From contig NZ_CP107532.1 in NCBI RefSeq assembly GCF_025813715.1, positions 1,922,001-1,986,000 on the forward strand: a stretch of DNA of 64,000 bases, given 5' to 3'. Within the stretch, counting starts at the first letter, position 1, and each line of letters opens with the position of its first letter. The translations under genes were made by a program, and so were the position numbers. The stretch comes from Methylobacterium sp. FF17 (lineage in GTDB: Bacteria; Pseudomonadota; Alphaproteobacteria; Rhizobiales; Beijerinckiaceae). The notes under the pieces are model-generated. The model did no database searches. It was not told the origin of the DNA and was given only the letters and a program-made list of their open reading frames with translations. Positions 1-9,020 of this stretch are shown here, piece by piece.

Positions 1-2
1 CG

Positions 3-1136
3 GTGCGGGGCCAGGCGATCACCGGACCGGAGGGCGGGCATCGCCCCATCGCCGTGGTTGGGGTGATCGAGGACGTCACCACCCGCGTGGAAGCGCGCAA
101 AGCCCTGCGCGCCGGCGAGCAGCGCCTGCGCATCGCGGCCTCGCTCGCGGACCTCGGCATCTTCGAATGGCACATGCTCGACGATCAGGCGATCTGGGAA
201 AACGAGCGGATGTTCGCGATCTTCGGGCGCCAGCCCTCGGATGGCGCCCTCGGCAAGCGCGAATTCCTCGACGTCGTGCTTCACTCGGAGGACCGCCCCG
301 CCTTCCGCGCCGCGATCTCCCGATCCTTGCGCGAGGACAGCGTCCTGAAGGCGACGGGCCGCATCCGCCGCCTCAGCGACGGGGCCTGGCGCATCATCGA
401 TTTCGCCGGACGCTTCGAGCGCGACGGCGTCCACCGGTTGCCGCGCCGGTTGATCGGGGTCGTCGCGGACGTGACCGAGCCCCGCCTGGCCCAGGAGCGC
501 CAGGCGCTGCTGATCCGCGAACTGCATCACCGGGTGAAGAACACGCTCGCCACCGTGCAGGCGATCGTCGGGTCCACCGCCCGGACCGCCTCCAGCATCG
601 AGAGCTTCTACGAGGCCTTCGTGGGTCGGATCATGTCCCTGGCCCATACCCACTCGGTCCTGACCGAGGATACCTGGCAGACCGCCTCCCTGCGCACCCT
701 GCTGGCCAACGAACTCAAGCCCTATGCCGAGGGATCCCTGGACGGCGCGGCCGACGAGGACGCCCGCATCCGGCTCGTGGGTCCGCCCGTGGACATGGCG
801 TCCGAGATCGCGGTTCCCATCGGCATGGCGATCCACGAACTCACCACCAATGCGGCGAAGTACGGGGCCCTCTCCAGCCACGACGGCCGCGTCACGATCA
901 CCTGGGCCCTGGAACCCGGCGGGCCGGCCGGAACCCTGCGCTTCGCCTGGGTGGAGAGCGGAGGCCCACCTGTGAGCCCGCCCCGGCGCCAGGGTTTCGG
1001 CTCGCGCCTGCTACAGCGCGTGCTCACCGCCCAGGTCCGGGCCGAAGTGACGATGACCTACCCGCCGGAAGGGTTCTCCCTGACGATGCTGGCGCCGCTG
1101 CCGGCGCGGAACGACGCGCTCAACCCGCTCGCTTAG
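3..1136 (+). CDS. PAS/HWE-family sensor histidine kinase, 5' truncated by the window edge
   Basis: This is the C-terminal part of a signal-transducing histidine kinase. The frame is open to the first base, so the real start lies upstream. The first 30 residues look like the end of one PAS/PAC unit (GVIEDVTTRVEAR). A second PAS domain spans about residues 38-160 and ends in GVVADVTEPRLAQER. A dimerisation/phosphoacceptor helix follows with LHHRVKNTLATVQAI, the His being near residue 175. The ATPase N-box HELTTNAAKYGAL (about residue 277) is typical of the HWE/HisKA_2 group. No membrane segment is visible in this part. Such kinases are common in Hyphomicrobiales, often in light or general stress signalling; the signal here cannot be deduced. 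No response regulator is adjacent downstream. Confidence 0.9.
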   Translation: MRGQAITGPEGGHRPIAVVGVIEDVTTRVEARKALRAGEQRLRIAASLADLGIFEWHMLDDQAIWENERMFAIFGRQPSDGALGKREFLDVVLHSEDRPAFRAAISRSLREDSVLKATGRIRRLSDGAWRIIDFAGRFERDGVHRLPRRLIGVVADVTEPRLAQERQALLIRELHHRVKNTLATVQAIVGSTARTASSIESFYEAFVGRIMSLAHTHSVLTEDTWQTASLRTLLANELKPYAEGSLDGAADEDARIRLVGPPVDMASEIAVPIGMAIHELTTNAAKYGALSSHDGRVTITWALEPGGPAGTLRFAWVESGGPPVSPPRRQGFGSRLLQRVLTAQVRAEVTMTYPPEGFSLTMLAPLPARNDALNPLA

Positions 1137-1496
1137 GCCCGCTCCGCCAAATCCGGCAGACCTCCGGAAGGCTGTCGCACACGGTCCTCCGGCGCCAGCC
1201 TTGGGGCGGCTGCGGGTGCTGCCGATCCGTCGAATCCGGGATCGGGGGCGATCCGCGACGGCCTGATCCGCCGCTTTCGAACGAAGGCCGCAAAAAGAAA
1301 ATGGCAGCGCGCTTTTCGGCTGGAGCCCCAACGCATTGAGGCCGGAACGGTCGAACTTCCCTCAATTTGACCGCATCGAAGCAGGAAAAAATTAGGCTAC
1401 GGCTTTCTAAAGCTCCGACAAAGAAAAACCGAAAGCAAAGATTCGTCGATCCCGCCGATCGGCGAGGCGGGGGCCTCAGCCTTGTCATACCGTTTC
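1137..1496. other. Intergenic region, no gene seen
   Basis: About 360 bases lie between the kinase stop and the DUF2336 gene. Open frames here are short shadows without family resemblance. The last part (about 1380-1440) is AT-richer and is the probable promoter region of the DUF2336 gene. Confidence 0.5.
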
Positions 1497-2621
1497 ATGG
1501 AGGACGCAATATTGGAGCGTCTTCTTGAAAGCTTTGTCGCGAACGCTCCAAGTTCATCCGCACTCAAGATCGCTGGCCGATTCGATGATCCCCTGACGGA
1601 TAACGAGATCAAGATTTTCGATGAAATCCTGCTGAGGCTATCGCGTGTCGAACAGTTGGAGGTTCGCGCAAAGCTTGCTAGCCGTCTGTCTGGGTTGTCG
1701 AGAGGTCCTTCGAGAACCGTAAAGGAATTATGTTATGACTTGGACAGTGAAGTCGCGGCCCCGCTCCTGACGAAATCCATGCTGGTGCTGGACGAGGACC
1801 TGATTTCGATCGCGCATACACGCAGCCAACAGCATCTGCTGGCGATTGCCGAACGGCCCCATCTCGACATCCCGGTAACGGATGTCGTCGTGTGGCGCGG
1901 GGCCTGGCCTGTCCTGCGGACGCTGTCAGCGAACCGGACGGCCCGGTTCTCTCCGACGGGGTTGGTTCGCCTTGCTGCGATATCGCAGGGTGACGGACAC
2001 ATCACGGTCGCCCTGACGAAGCGCGAGGACGTTCCGCCCATGACCCGAAAGGCCCTCCTGACCCAGTTCAGGCAGATGGTCGCGGTCGGGCGGTCACCCC
2101 TGTGCGGCGAGCATTCGGACATCCGTCTGAATCCTGAGGCCGCTCCTGCCATCGATCCTGGGCAACCGGCCTCCGGGGCAGGGGTGTCGAAGGCCGAGAC
2201 GCTGTCCGATGCGAGCCTCCGGGATGCGCGCATCCACGTGCAGCACCTGGCACGCGTGCGGCCCCTGACGGTTGCGGATGTCACCTGCGCCCTGACGCAC
2301 AGCCACCTCGCCGAAGCGCTGGTCCTCATCGGTCGTCTCGCACAGGTCGATCTCGACCTCCTGACGACAGTCCTGACGGGCGATGGCCCTCTCCGGCATC
2401 CCGCGCTCCTCATCCTGAAGGCGGCGGATCTGCCCTGGGAGGTGGCCGAACGCGTCCTGCAGGAGGTGCAGGCCGTGATGCGCGCGGCGGGCCGGGCCGC
2501 GCGGTCCGACCCATCCGCCCAGAGGCAGGCTTATGGCGCGCTGACCCGCAAAGCCGCCCAGCGTGACCTCAGGCTGGTCCGCTTCCGGTCGATGATGCGC
2601 GTGATCGACGGGGGGATGTGA
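1497..2621 (+). CDS. DUF2336 domain-containing protein
   Basis: A soluble protein of about 374 residues matching the DUF2336 family, which is widespread in Hyphomicrobiales. The N-terminal half (about residues 20-210) carries the family signature: an all-helical, repeat-like region with RVEQLEVRAKLASRLS and ISIAHTRSQQHLLAIAERP. An in-frame TTG lies 15 bases upstream; I chose the ATG giving MEDAILERLL. The family has no firmly established biochemical role. It is often suggested to be a helical-repeat scaffold in signalling, but nothing here proves that. It stands alone: the next gene is on the opposite strand. The C-terminal third is less conserved and Arg/Ala-rich. Confidence 0.8.
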   Translation: MEDAILERLLESFVANAPSSSALKIAGRFDDPLTDNEIKIFDEILLRLSRVEQLEVRAKLASRLSGLSRGPSRTVKELCYDLDSEVAAPLLTKSMLVLDEDLISIAHTRSQQHLLAIAERPHLDIPVTDVVVWRGAWPVLRTLSANRTARFSPTGLVRLAAISQGDGHITVALTKREDVPPMTRKALLTQFRQMVAVGRSPLCGEHSDIRLNPEAAPAIDPGQPASGAGVSKAETLSDASLRDARIHVQHLARVRPLTVADVTCALTHSHLAEALVLIGRLAQVDLDLLTTVLTGDGPLRHPALLILKAADLPWEVAERVLQEVQAVMRAAGRAARSDPSAQRQAYGALTRKAAQRDLRLVRFRSMMRVIDGGM

Positions 2622-2638
2622 GGCGGGTGGCGTGCCCG

Positions 2639-2959
2639 TCAGGGCAGGGCTTTCCGGACCGGCTCGATACGGGCGGGGGCCGTGTGGTCCGCGACCGCGA
2701 TGTCGCGCAGTCCGGCCCATTGCTTCCAGTCGTCCCAGGCCGCATCGAGGGCGGAGGCGGCCTCGTCCCGCGAGCCGGCGGTGGCGCCACGGCGGAAGGG
2801 CGTCGCACCGATATCGAGCTGCAGGCCCCACATCCACTGCTCGGCCGGATCGGGACCGGCACAGATGCAGTCGATGCGGCCGACGATCAGGGATCCGCTC
2901 GTTGCGAAGTAGGTCTCGCGGGGATGGTCCTGCAGGCGGGTATAGACAAGCTTGGCCAT
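2639..2959 (-). CDS. Conserved hypothetical protein, 106 aa
   Basis: A small soluble protein starting MAKLVYTRLQDH, with a GAGGAGG purine run just before the ATG. It is acidic and Trp-rich (AEQWMWGLQLD, AWDDWKQWAG) with no signal peptide or membrane segment. I do not recognise a family. Codon use is that of the host chromosome, and the neighbouring exported TonB-like gene is on the same strand 20 bases upstream, so the two may be co-transcribed. The function is unknown. Confidence 0.6.
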   Translation of the reverse strand: MAKLVYTRLQDHPRETYFATSGSLIVGRIDCICAGPDPAEQWMWGLQLDIGATPFRRGATAGSRDEAASALDAAWDDWKQWAGLRDIAVADHTAPARIEPVRKALP

Positions 2960-2979
2960 GGCCTCCTCGGCACCTGCCC

Positions 2980-3426
2980 TTAAACGCCGCGCTCCCTCGG
3001 CCGGTTCAGCACCCGCATGCGGAGGGGACGCCCGGCGACCGCGCCGCCGAGGCCGTCCGTGATCCGCAGTGGAAAGCAGCGCGCGATGGATCCCAGGGCC
3101 CCGGCGACGAAAGCCCTCTGGGCCGCCTCGTCACCGACCAGCCGGGAATGGGTGATCCGGGGTTGTCCCTGCAGAGTGCCGTCGCGCTTGATGCTGAGGA
3201 GGACCGTCACCTCCGAGCCGACCGAATCCGCCGGGCCGCCGATGGCCTGCGCGCAGGTCCCGAGTTGCTGCCAGAGGGCCTGAAGGGTCGAGGCCGGCTC
3301 TGCCCTGGCGCCGCCAGAGGCGAGCAGCAGGACCATGGCCGGTCCGGCGACGCCCAGCCGACGCGCTCCGGGATGTCGTCTGTTGCGGCCTTGAGGGAAA
3401 GCCGAGACGCGTGGCGGCACCGGCAT
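2980..3426 (-). CDS. Exported TonB C-terminal-like protein
   Basis: About 148 residues if translation starts at MPVPPRVSAF; an upstream in-frame start would add 28 unlikely residues. A hydrophobic stretch (LGVAGPAMVLLLASGGARA) ending in Ala-Arg-Ala looks like a signal peptide. The mature part contains SEVTVLLSIKRDGTLQGQPRI followed by FVAGALGSIARCFPLRI, resembling the strand-helix arrangement of the TonB/TolA C-terminal domain. Two Cys (in GTCAQAIG and ARCFPLRI) could form a disulfide. No TonB-type proline-rich spacer is present, so this is probably a periplasmic TolA-like or energy-transducer-like domain protein rather than TonB itself. Confidence 0.6.
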   Translation of the reverse strand: MPVPPRVSAFPQGRNRRHPGARRLGVAGPAMVLLLASGGARAEPASTLQALWQQLGTCAQAIGGPADSVGSEVTVLLSIKRDGTLQGQPRITHSRLVGDEAAQRAFVAGALGSIARCFPLRITDGLGGAVAGRPLRMRVLNRPRERGV

Positions 3427-3589
3427 CGAACGCTCTCCGACAGGGGCATGGGAACAGGGGCTGCCGACCGCGTCGATCACTCGACCGCTTCCTGACCCGC
3501 ATCGGCTCACTCCTGTGTCCGGGGTTTACAGGGATTGCGGGTTTGCGGCCAGCCAATGCCTGTGGCGAGGTTTCGGCGGCAGATCGCAG

Positions 3590-4729
3590 TCAGGCCCCGA
3601 GCAGCGTCGGGATGACCGAGCGCAGCCGGGAATATCCCCGCGTGGATCGTGGCCAGGCCGCTTCGTCCCACGCCCGCCGCACGCGCAGGCACCCGGGCGG
3701 CAGCGCCGCCGCCGAGGGCCCCACCGGAGCCCAGGGCGTCACCACCGGCAGGCCTTGCGCCCAATCGATCCCGGCTGGGCCGGCGGGGCATTGGAAATAG
3801 GCTTCCGCCCGCGCCAGGGCATCCGCCATTGCGGCCGCATCCGCCGCCCTGACGCGGTCGCAGGCGGCCTCGGCAGGGGCGATCAGGCCACCGATCCGGA
3901 CCACGCGGGCGCCCGCCAGGGGCAGGCTCTCCGGGTTCAGGTCGTCGAGATGCAGGAGCAGCGCGATGTCACCCTCGGGCACGGCATCGGCGCGCGGCAA
4001 CGCGACCTCCCGCGGCGGCTTCGGTTCATCGAGGGCGTCCGGATATTCATCGAGGCCCACGGGATCGAAGCGCCCGTCCGTGTACCGTCGGATGTTCTCG
4101 GCGCGGGCGACGTAGTGCTTGCCCCGCGTGTGCAGGCCCGCCACCCAGCGCCATGACAGCGTGTTGCTCGCCGGATCGCCATCGAGGAGGTGGCGCAGGA
4201 AGAAGTCGGCACCAAGCGCCCAGGGTAGGCGCAGGGTGAAGATCCAGATCGAGGCGAACCACATGCGCGCATGGTTGTGGAGCCAGCCTGTCTCGACGAG
4301 GTCCCGCGCCCAGTCGTCGAAACCGTCGATGCCGGTTCGCCCCTCGACCGCCGCCGCGTAGGTGCGGCGCAAGCCCGGCTCGGTGGCGAGGCGGTCCCCG
4401 TCCGAGGCCGCCAGGGCGAGGGCCTGCGTCCAGGCGGAGGGGTGGGTTTCGAGGTGGCCCTTGAAGTAGGTCCGCCAGAACACCTCGGACACGAACTTGG
4501 CCGCGCCCTCATCGCCGAGCGCAGCCTCGGCGGCCGCCGCCACCTCCGCCTCCGTCAGGAGCCGCCGACGCAAGTAAGGCGAGAGCGCCGATGTCGTCGC
4601 CGCACTCGCTGGCCCCCTGTCGGTGTTGCGGTCGGCCGCATAGGCCGCGCCGGCGCCCTCCAGGAAATCCGAGAGGCGGCTGAGCCCGGCGGCGCGGGTC
4701 ATGGGGAAGCTGCGATCCATTCGCTTCAC
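3590..4729 (-). CDS. Photolyase/cryptochrome-like FAD-binding protein with no N-terminal antenna domain
   Basis: A 379-residue protein whose first two thirds (about 35-245) match the FAD-binding C-terminal domain of DNA photolyases and cryptochromes. Visible motifs are SALSPYLRRR, FWRTYFKGHL, GWLHNHARMWFASIWI, HLLDGDPASNTLSWRWVAG and YVARAENIRRYTDGRFDP. Photolyases normally begin with an alpha/beta antenna domain; that is absent. Instead about 130 residues follow the FAD domain and contain a strand-rich piece (DIALLLHLDDLNPESL, ARVVRIGGLIAP). Related stand-alone FAD-domain proteins occur in Proteobacteria, so DNA repair is plausible but not proven. The upstream region carries a 17-bp tandem repeat. 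The reading frame is complete. Confidence 0.8.
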   Translation of the reverse strand: MKRMDRSFPMTRAAGLSRLSDFLEGAGAAYAADRNTDRGPASAATTSALSPYLRRRLLTEAEVAAAAEAALGDEGAAKFVSEVFWRTYFKGHLETHPSAWTQALALAASDGDRLATEPGLRRTYAAAVEGRTGIDGFDDWARDLVETGWLHNHARMWFASIWIFTLRLPWALGADFFLRHLLDGDPASNTLSWRWVAGLHTRGKHYVARAENIRRYTDGRFDPVGLDEYPDALDEPKPPREVALPRADAVPEGDIALLLHLDDLNPESLPLAGARVVRIGGLIAPAEAACDRVRAADAAAMADALARAEAYFQCPAGPAGIDWAQGLPVVTPWAPVGPSAAALPPGCLRVRRAWDEAAWPRSTRGYSRLRSVIPTLLGA

Positions 4730-4780
4730 CTAGGACGGCGGTTGCGGATGGCCGGTGCGACGCATTTCCTTCCGGAAGGC

Positions 4781-4830
4781 GGATCCTTCCGGGAAGAGGA
4801 TCCTTCCGGGAAGAGGATCCTTCGGGGCGG
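4781..4830. repeat. 17-bp tandem repeat, about 2.6 copies
   Basis: The unit GGATCCTTCCGGGAAGA occurs at 4781-4797 and 4798-4814, followed by a partial copy from 4815. A related inverted element (TTCCTTCCGGAAGG) precedes it. It lies 50 bases 5' of the photolyase-like gene. Confidence 0.85.
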
Positions 4831-4863
4831 CGGGTTCATTGGGGCGGCGAGACCGGCCTCCGT

Positions 4864-5097
4864 TCACATCCCCGGCACCTGACTGAAATCGCCCCACCGC
4901 TCCCGCGCCGCCGGCCAGGCCCGCAACTGATCGAGGGGAAGGCGGACCTCCACGACGAGATCGTCGTCGAGGAGGCCGGGAACGATCTCCGTCGTGGCGG
5001 ACGGGAAGGCCGCGATGACGGCGGCCTGAATCCGCCCGAGCCGCGCGATCTGATCCGCCGTCGGTTCGACGATGATGTGCTTGATGACCCGCAGCAT
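4864..5097 (-). CDS. Small conserved hypothetical protein, 77 aa
   Basis: Starts MLRVIKHIIVEPT, with AAGGAG six to seven bases upstream deciding the start; a longer form from 5112 would place this ribosome site inside the gene. The predicted protein is soluble: an N-terminal beta strand, an amphipathic helix (TADQIARLGRIQAAVIAAF) and acidic LLDDDLVVEVRLP. No family is recognised. It is a monocistronic minus-strand gene between the photolyase-like gene and tRNA-Thr. Confidence 0.55.
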   Translation of the reverse strand: MLRVIKHIIVEPTADQIARLGRIQAAVIAAFPSATTEIVPGLLDDDLVVEVRLPLDQLRAWPAARERWGDFSQVPGM

Positions 5098-5284
5098 GCC
5101 CGCTCCTTGCACGGCGACGCGTCGATCGTCAGCCGGACAGCTTGTCCTATCGGAGTGGGGCCAGCGTCATCAGAAGCGGGGTCCGCTGGAAACAGGACGC
5201 AGGCGCGTGCCGCTCCGGCGCGGCGCGACCGGGCCAAGCGCCAGCACCCTCGTCCTCATGTCTCTGATCGGGAGATAAGGAAGA

Positions 5285-5359
5285 TGGTGCTGCTGGACAG
5301 GATTGAACTGTCGACCTCCTCATTACCAATGAGGTGCTCTACCACTGAGCTACAGCAGC
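5285..5359 (-). tRNA. tRNA-Thr (anticodon GGT)
   Basis: On the minus strand the acceptor arm GCTGCTG pairs with CAGCAGC, followed by A and an encoded CCA (5285-5287). The anticodon stem CCTCA/TGAGG encloses TTGGTAA, giving anticodon GGT. The T arm has GTTCAATCC. The total is 75 nt with CCA. The cloverleaf is complete. Confidence 0.97.
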
Positions 5360-5577
5360 GAAATGTCCGTGGCGTCGGCGATGGCCTCGCGACCGGACGG
5401 AGGGGCAATTAGCCGATCGCGGACGCCTTGGCAATCGCATCGCGGGAAATCTCGTCGGTTTTGATTCTCCCGTCGCCCGTTTGCGCCCGGGGCACTCGCG
5501 CGATGGCGTGCGCCTGCAGGCCGAAGCCATGCGGAACCTCCTCGCAGATCGGGCGCATCCAACGCCGGGCATAGCCG

Positions 5578-6036
5578 TCAGGCCAGCGCGCCGGTCTCGC
5601 GCTTGCAGGCCGCGCGGATGATCGCGGCGAGCCCCGGCTCGGCGACCGCCTCGGCGGCGTCGGAAGGCGCAAACCAGCGATCCTCGCGCTGATGGCGCTC
5701 CGGCCAGTGCTTGAGCTGCTTGCGCACTTCGAGGGGGAACACCTTCACCTGACACAGGACCGAGTCGCGACTCTTGAGGCGCTTCTCGTAGAGGTAGAAC
5801 CCGAGCGGCTGCTTGCCGATGGTGCCGAGCAGGCCCGCTTCCTCGTAGGCCTCGCGCGCGGCCGCGTCGTAGGGCTTGCGCCCCTTCATGGGCCAACCCT
5901 TCGGGATGACCCAGCGCCGGCTCTCGCGCGACGTGACGAGAAGGATCCGGTAGCCGCCATCGGGCAGCCGTCGGAAGGGCAGCGCCCCGACCTGCCGCCG
6001 CGGCGCAAGGTCCCCATCGCCCACATGCGCACTCAT
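5578..6036 (-). CDS. Nudix hydrolase
   Basis: A 152-residue protein with a clear Nudix box. After GWPMKGRK comes AAAREAYEEAGLLG, matching G-x5-E-x7-REUxEExGU with its Glu metal ligands, apart from Lys where the first Glu usually lies. The preceding VTSRESRRWVIPKGWP is typical of the subgroup related to diphosphoinositol polyphosphate phosphohydrolases and dinucleotide polyphosphate hydrolases. Members cleave nucleoside diphosphates linked to another moiety; the substrate here cannot be named. It is soluble, probably cytoplasmic, and close to the usual family length. It stands alone on the minus strand. Confidence 0.88.
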   Translation of the reverse strand: MSAHVGDGDLAPRRQVGALPFRRLPDGGYRILLVTSRESRRWVIPKGWPMKGRKPYDAAAREAYEEAGLLGTIGKQPLGFYLYEKRLKSRDSVLCQVKVFPLEVRKQLKHWPERHQREDRWFAPSDAAEAVAEPGLAAIIRAACKRETGALA

Positions 6037-6383
6037 GGGCCGAAAACGCCGCTGCGTGGCGCCGGTTCGCCTGCCGCATCCGCTCGGCTACTGGCACGCG
6101 ATCCGGATGGGACCCCGCAGGGAATGCGGCCCTGCAACGGCCGGGGCCCGCCCAGGTTCACCGGCGGGTGAGGCCGCGCCCGAGCCGATCGATCAGCATC
6201 CACGTCTGGCGCTATCCCATGGAGTTTCGAGACGGGCCATGGTGGCTTTGTGCATCGCCAGGGACCCTGCGGCTAGGGACCGGCCGGGGAAACGCGGTCA
6301 CGTCCTGCCTTAGCGGGTGTGGCGGGCGGTGCTCAAGGGAAACTTATCCGGCAAAATTAATTGTCCGTCGGGCGAGGACGCGA
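6037..6383. other. Intergenic region, no gene seen
   Basis: About 350 bases between the Nudix gene start and the regulator stop. No convincing open frame, RNA gene or terminator stem was found. It should contain the promoter of the Nudix gene. Confidence 0.4.
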
Positions 6384-6860
6384 TCAGCCGGTGGCGCTGA
6401 GATTGGCGATGAGCGCGTTCAGGTCGGCGCGCATGGCCTGGACTTCCGGCTCCGACATGTTGAGCTGGCACATCACGGATTCACGCACGGCGGCGGCTTC
6501 GGCACGCAGGCTCTGGCCCTTGAGGGTGAGCGCGATCTCGACCTCGCGCTCATCCGAGCGACGCCGGTTCCGCAGCAGGAAGCCGGCTCCCTCGAGGCGC
6601 TTCAGCACCGGCGTCAGCGTTCCGGAATCGAGACGTAGCCGCCTTCCGATCTCGGAGACCGTGATGCCGTCCGTTTCCCACAGCACGAGGAGGACGAGAT
6701 ATTGCGGGTAGGTCAGCCCCATCCGCTCAAGCATGGGACGGTAGGATTTCGTCATCCGGTGCGCCGCCGCGTACAGGGCATAGCAGAGCTGGTTGTCGAG
6801 GAGGAGCGGATCTGTGAGTGGCGCCGTCACCTCGCCCGAAGCATCACCCATGCATGCCAT
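6384..6860 (-). CDS. ohrR: MarR-family regulator of OhrR type
   Basis: A winged-helix repressor of about 158 residues. The opening segment DNQLCYALYAAAHRMTKSYRPMLERMGLTYPQY follows the OhrR pattern, including the N-terminal peroxidatic Cys in QLCYALY. The HTH and wing region (ITVSEIGRRLRLDSGTLTPVLKRLEGAGFLLR then RSDEREVEIALT) is typical. A second Cys lies in VMCQLNMS, consistent with a two-Cys sensor of organic hydroperoxides. OhrR normally represses ohr, but no ohr gene is adjacent here. Two Met starts nine bases apart are possible. Confidence 0.85.
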   Translation of the reverse strand: MACMGDASGEVTAPLTDPLLLDNQLCYALYAAAHRMTKSYRPMLERMGLTYPQYLVLLVLWETDGITVSEIGRRLRLDSGTLTPVLKRLEGAGFLLRNRRRSDEREVEIALTLKGQSLRAEAAAVRESVMCQLNMSEPEVQAMRADLNALIANLSATG

Positions 6861-7623
6861 GCCACTTGATTCCCGAAGCCCACTGCGGCGGCTGGTGCGG
6901 AAGAGGGGCGTCTCGGGAGGGGCCTCCCGCCCGGAGACGATAGCGAAGGCGCCGGCTTCCAGTATATGCCTGTTTCGTCGCAGGCCTTACGCTGGCTCGA
7001 TGGTCCTTACGCGGCACTGAATGTTACACATCTCCGGCAACGCGCAAGTTCGGCGAGGCGTGGATCAGACGGTTTGCAAGTCCGTAGGTCCGGCGGTCCG
7101 CGCTGGCGAACTGCGTGGAGAGGACTGCCGTTCGCCATGCGGTCAGCGTGCGGGGTGGCTTGTCTTCATCACCGCGCACTTGGCATGGATCGGGGCGATG
7201 GATCTCATCGGGACCGGCCGTCGATGCCGATCCTCACCGATGTCAGGCCGGGTCGAGGCAAACTCGATGTCGTCGGCCTCCCGCTTGGTGAGGCCGAACC
7301 TATGCGACTTCCGGTCCGCGTTGCCCCCGGCGTCCGGGTCGCTCCGAGGCACATCCACCCTGTCCATGCTGCCGGTCATCGACCCGGAATGCGGCCTGAG
7401 AGCGCCCGCGTGAGTTCGCTTGCGGCCGGCCTGGTCCGGGGCGCTCCTTCCTTTGACAGGTGGAGCCGCGACGGGATCCATTCCCGACGCGCCCCGGCAT
7501 CCCCGACGCCCCGCGTGATGCGTCGAAAGTCGGCGCCATCACTCCGCCGCTTCGCGATGCTTTCCGGCTTGTGGAAGCGCAAGCGCTCGTGTTACGGAGC
7601 CCCGTCTCGTCGAGGCGCCCCGC
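6861..7623. other. Long intergenic region before tRNA-Ser, no gene seen
   Basis: About 760 bases between ohrR and tRNA-Ser. Several overlapping frames are open, but none has a credible start, ribosome site or family resemblance, and they look like composition effects. The segment next to 6860 should carry the ohrR promoter/operator; I did not find a clear palindrome. Confidence 0.4.
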
Positions 7624-8222
<599 letters not shown>

Positions 8223-8690
8223 ATGTCTGAAAGCACCGAAGCCCAAATCACTGATTTCGTCGAACTCACCGGCGACATTGTAGCTGCTTACGTGTCGAAC
8301 AACCCTGTTCGCCCGGGCGATCTGCCCGAGCTTATCCGGACCGTTCACGCCGCTCTCAACGGCCTCGCCAACGGTACTGCAGGAGCCGCACCGGAAGCCG
8401 AGATCGAGAAACCGACTGCTGCGCAAATCCGCAAGTCCGTGACGCCGGACGGCATCGTCAGCTTCCTGGACGGCAAGACCTACAAGACCATGAAGCGTCA
8501 CCTGACCGGTCACGGCCTTGATCCGTACAGCTACCGCCAGCGCTTCGGTCTGCCGGCTGACTACCCCATGGTCGCCCCCGCCTACGCCGCACAGCGCTCC
8601 GCGCTCGCAAAGTCGATCGGTCTCGGCCGGATCGCCGACCGCGGCGAGGACGAGCAGCCTCAGGCCAACGGCCGCCAGAAGGCCGCCTGA
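8223..8690 (+). CDS. MucR/Ros-family transcriptional regulator lacking the zinc cysteine
   Basis: A 155-residue MucR homologue. MucR proteins are alphaproteobacterial DNA-binding regulators of exopolysaccharide, motility and cell-cycle genes. The C-terminal signature is strong: KRHLTGHGLDPYSYRQRFGL, then ADYPMVAPAYAAQRSALAKS and IGLGR. In the usual finger the residue before LEDGKK is Cys; here the aligned segment reads VSFLDGKTYK, with Ser or Phe in place of Cys. Zinc binding is therefore doubtful, though Ros/MucR proteins lacking such cysteines are known to exist. As island cargo it could cross-regulate host MucR targets. A good intrinsic terminator follows. Confidence 0.88.
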   Translation: MSESTEAQITDFVELTGDIVAAYVSNNPVRPGDLPELIRTVHAALNGLANGTAGAAPEAEIEKPTAAQIRKSVTPDGIVSFLDGKTYKTMKRHLTGHGLDPYSYRQRFGLPADYPMVAPAYAAQRSALAKSIGLGRIADRGEDEQPQANGRQKAA

Positions 8691-8713
8691 GGTCCGCGAT
8701 CACCGTCGGCACG

Positions 8714-8746
8714 AAGCCCCGCAGCCCTCAACGGCGCGGGGCTTTG
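8714..8746 (+). terminator. Intrinsic terminator of the mucR gene
   Basis: AAGCCCCGC (8714-8722) pairs with GCGGGGCTT (8736-8744) across a 13-base loop. Only a short T run follows. It begins 24 bases after the mucR stop. Confidence 0.75.
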
Positions 8747-8776
8747 CCTACAGGATAACGGATAGAAGGGACCTAA

Positions 8777-8905
8777 CAGGGTGTTGAAAAAGTCGAAAAA
8801 CACCTCAGCAGATTGAGTTGACCTACTGCATGCTGGTGCCATCCGCCTGTTGCAGCACCAGATGTGGGGGCAAGCACCGTCCGTCTGGACTTTTTCAACA
8901 CCCTG
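8777..8905 (+). mobile_element. 129-bp MITE, copy 1
   Basis: Perfect 18-bp terminal inverted repeats CAGGGTGTTGAAAAAGTC are flanked by a CTAA target duplication (8773-8776 and 8906-8909). The interior is non-coding with its own stem potential. A copy differing at one base lies inverted at 20622-20750. The CTAR duplication and the ends suggest mobilisation by an IS5-family transposase. Confidence 0.92.
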
Positions 8906-9020
8906 CTAAGGCGCCTTTGCAGATACCCTGGCATGGAAAACCATTAGGTACCTGTCCGATAAGCCCTATGCTGTGACGGCGCTACGAGGAGCAGTCCCTC
9001 CTCAGGAGCCGAGAACGGCC

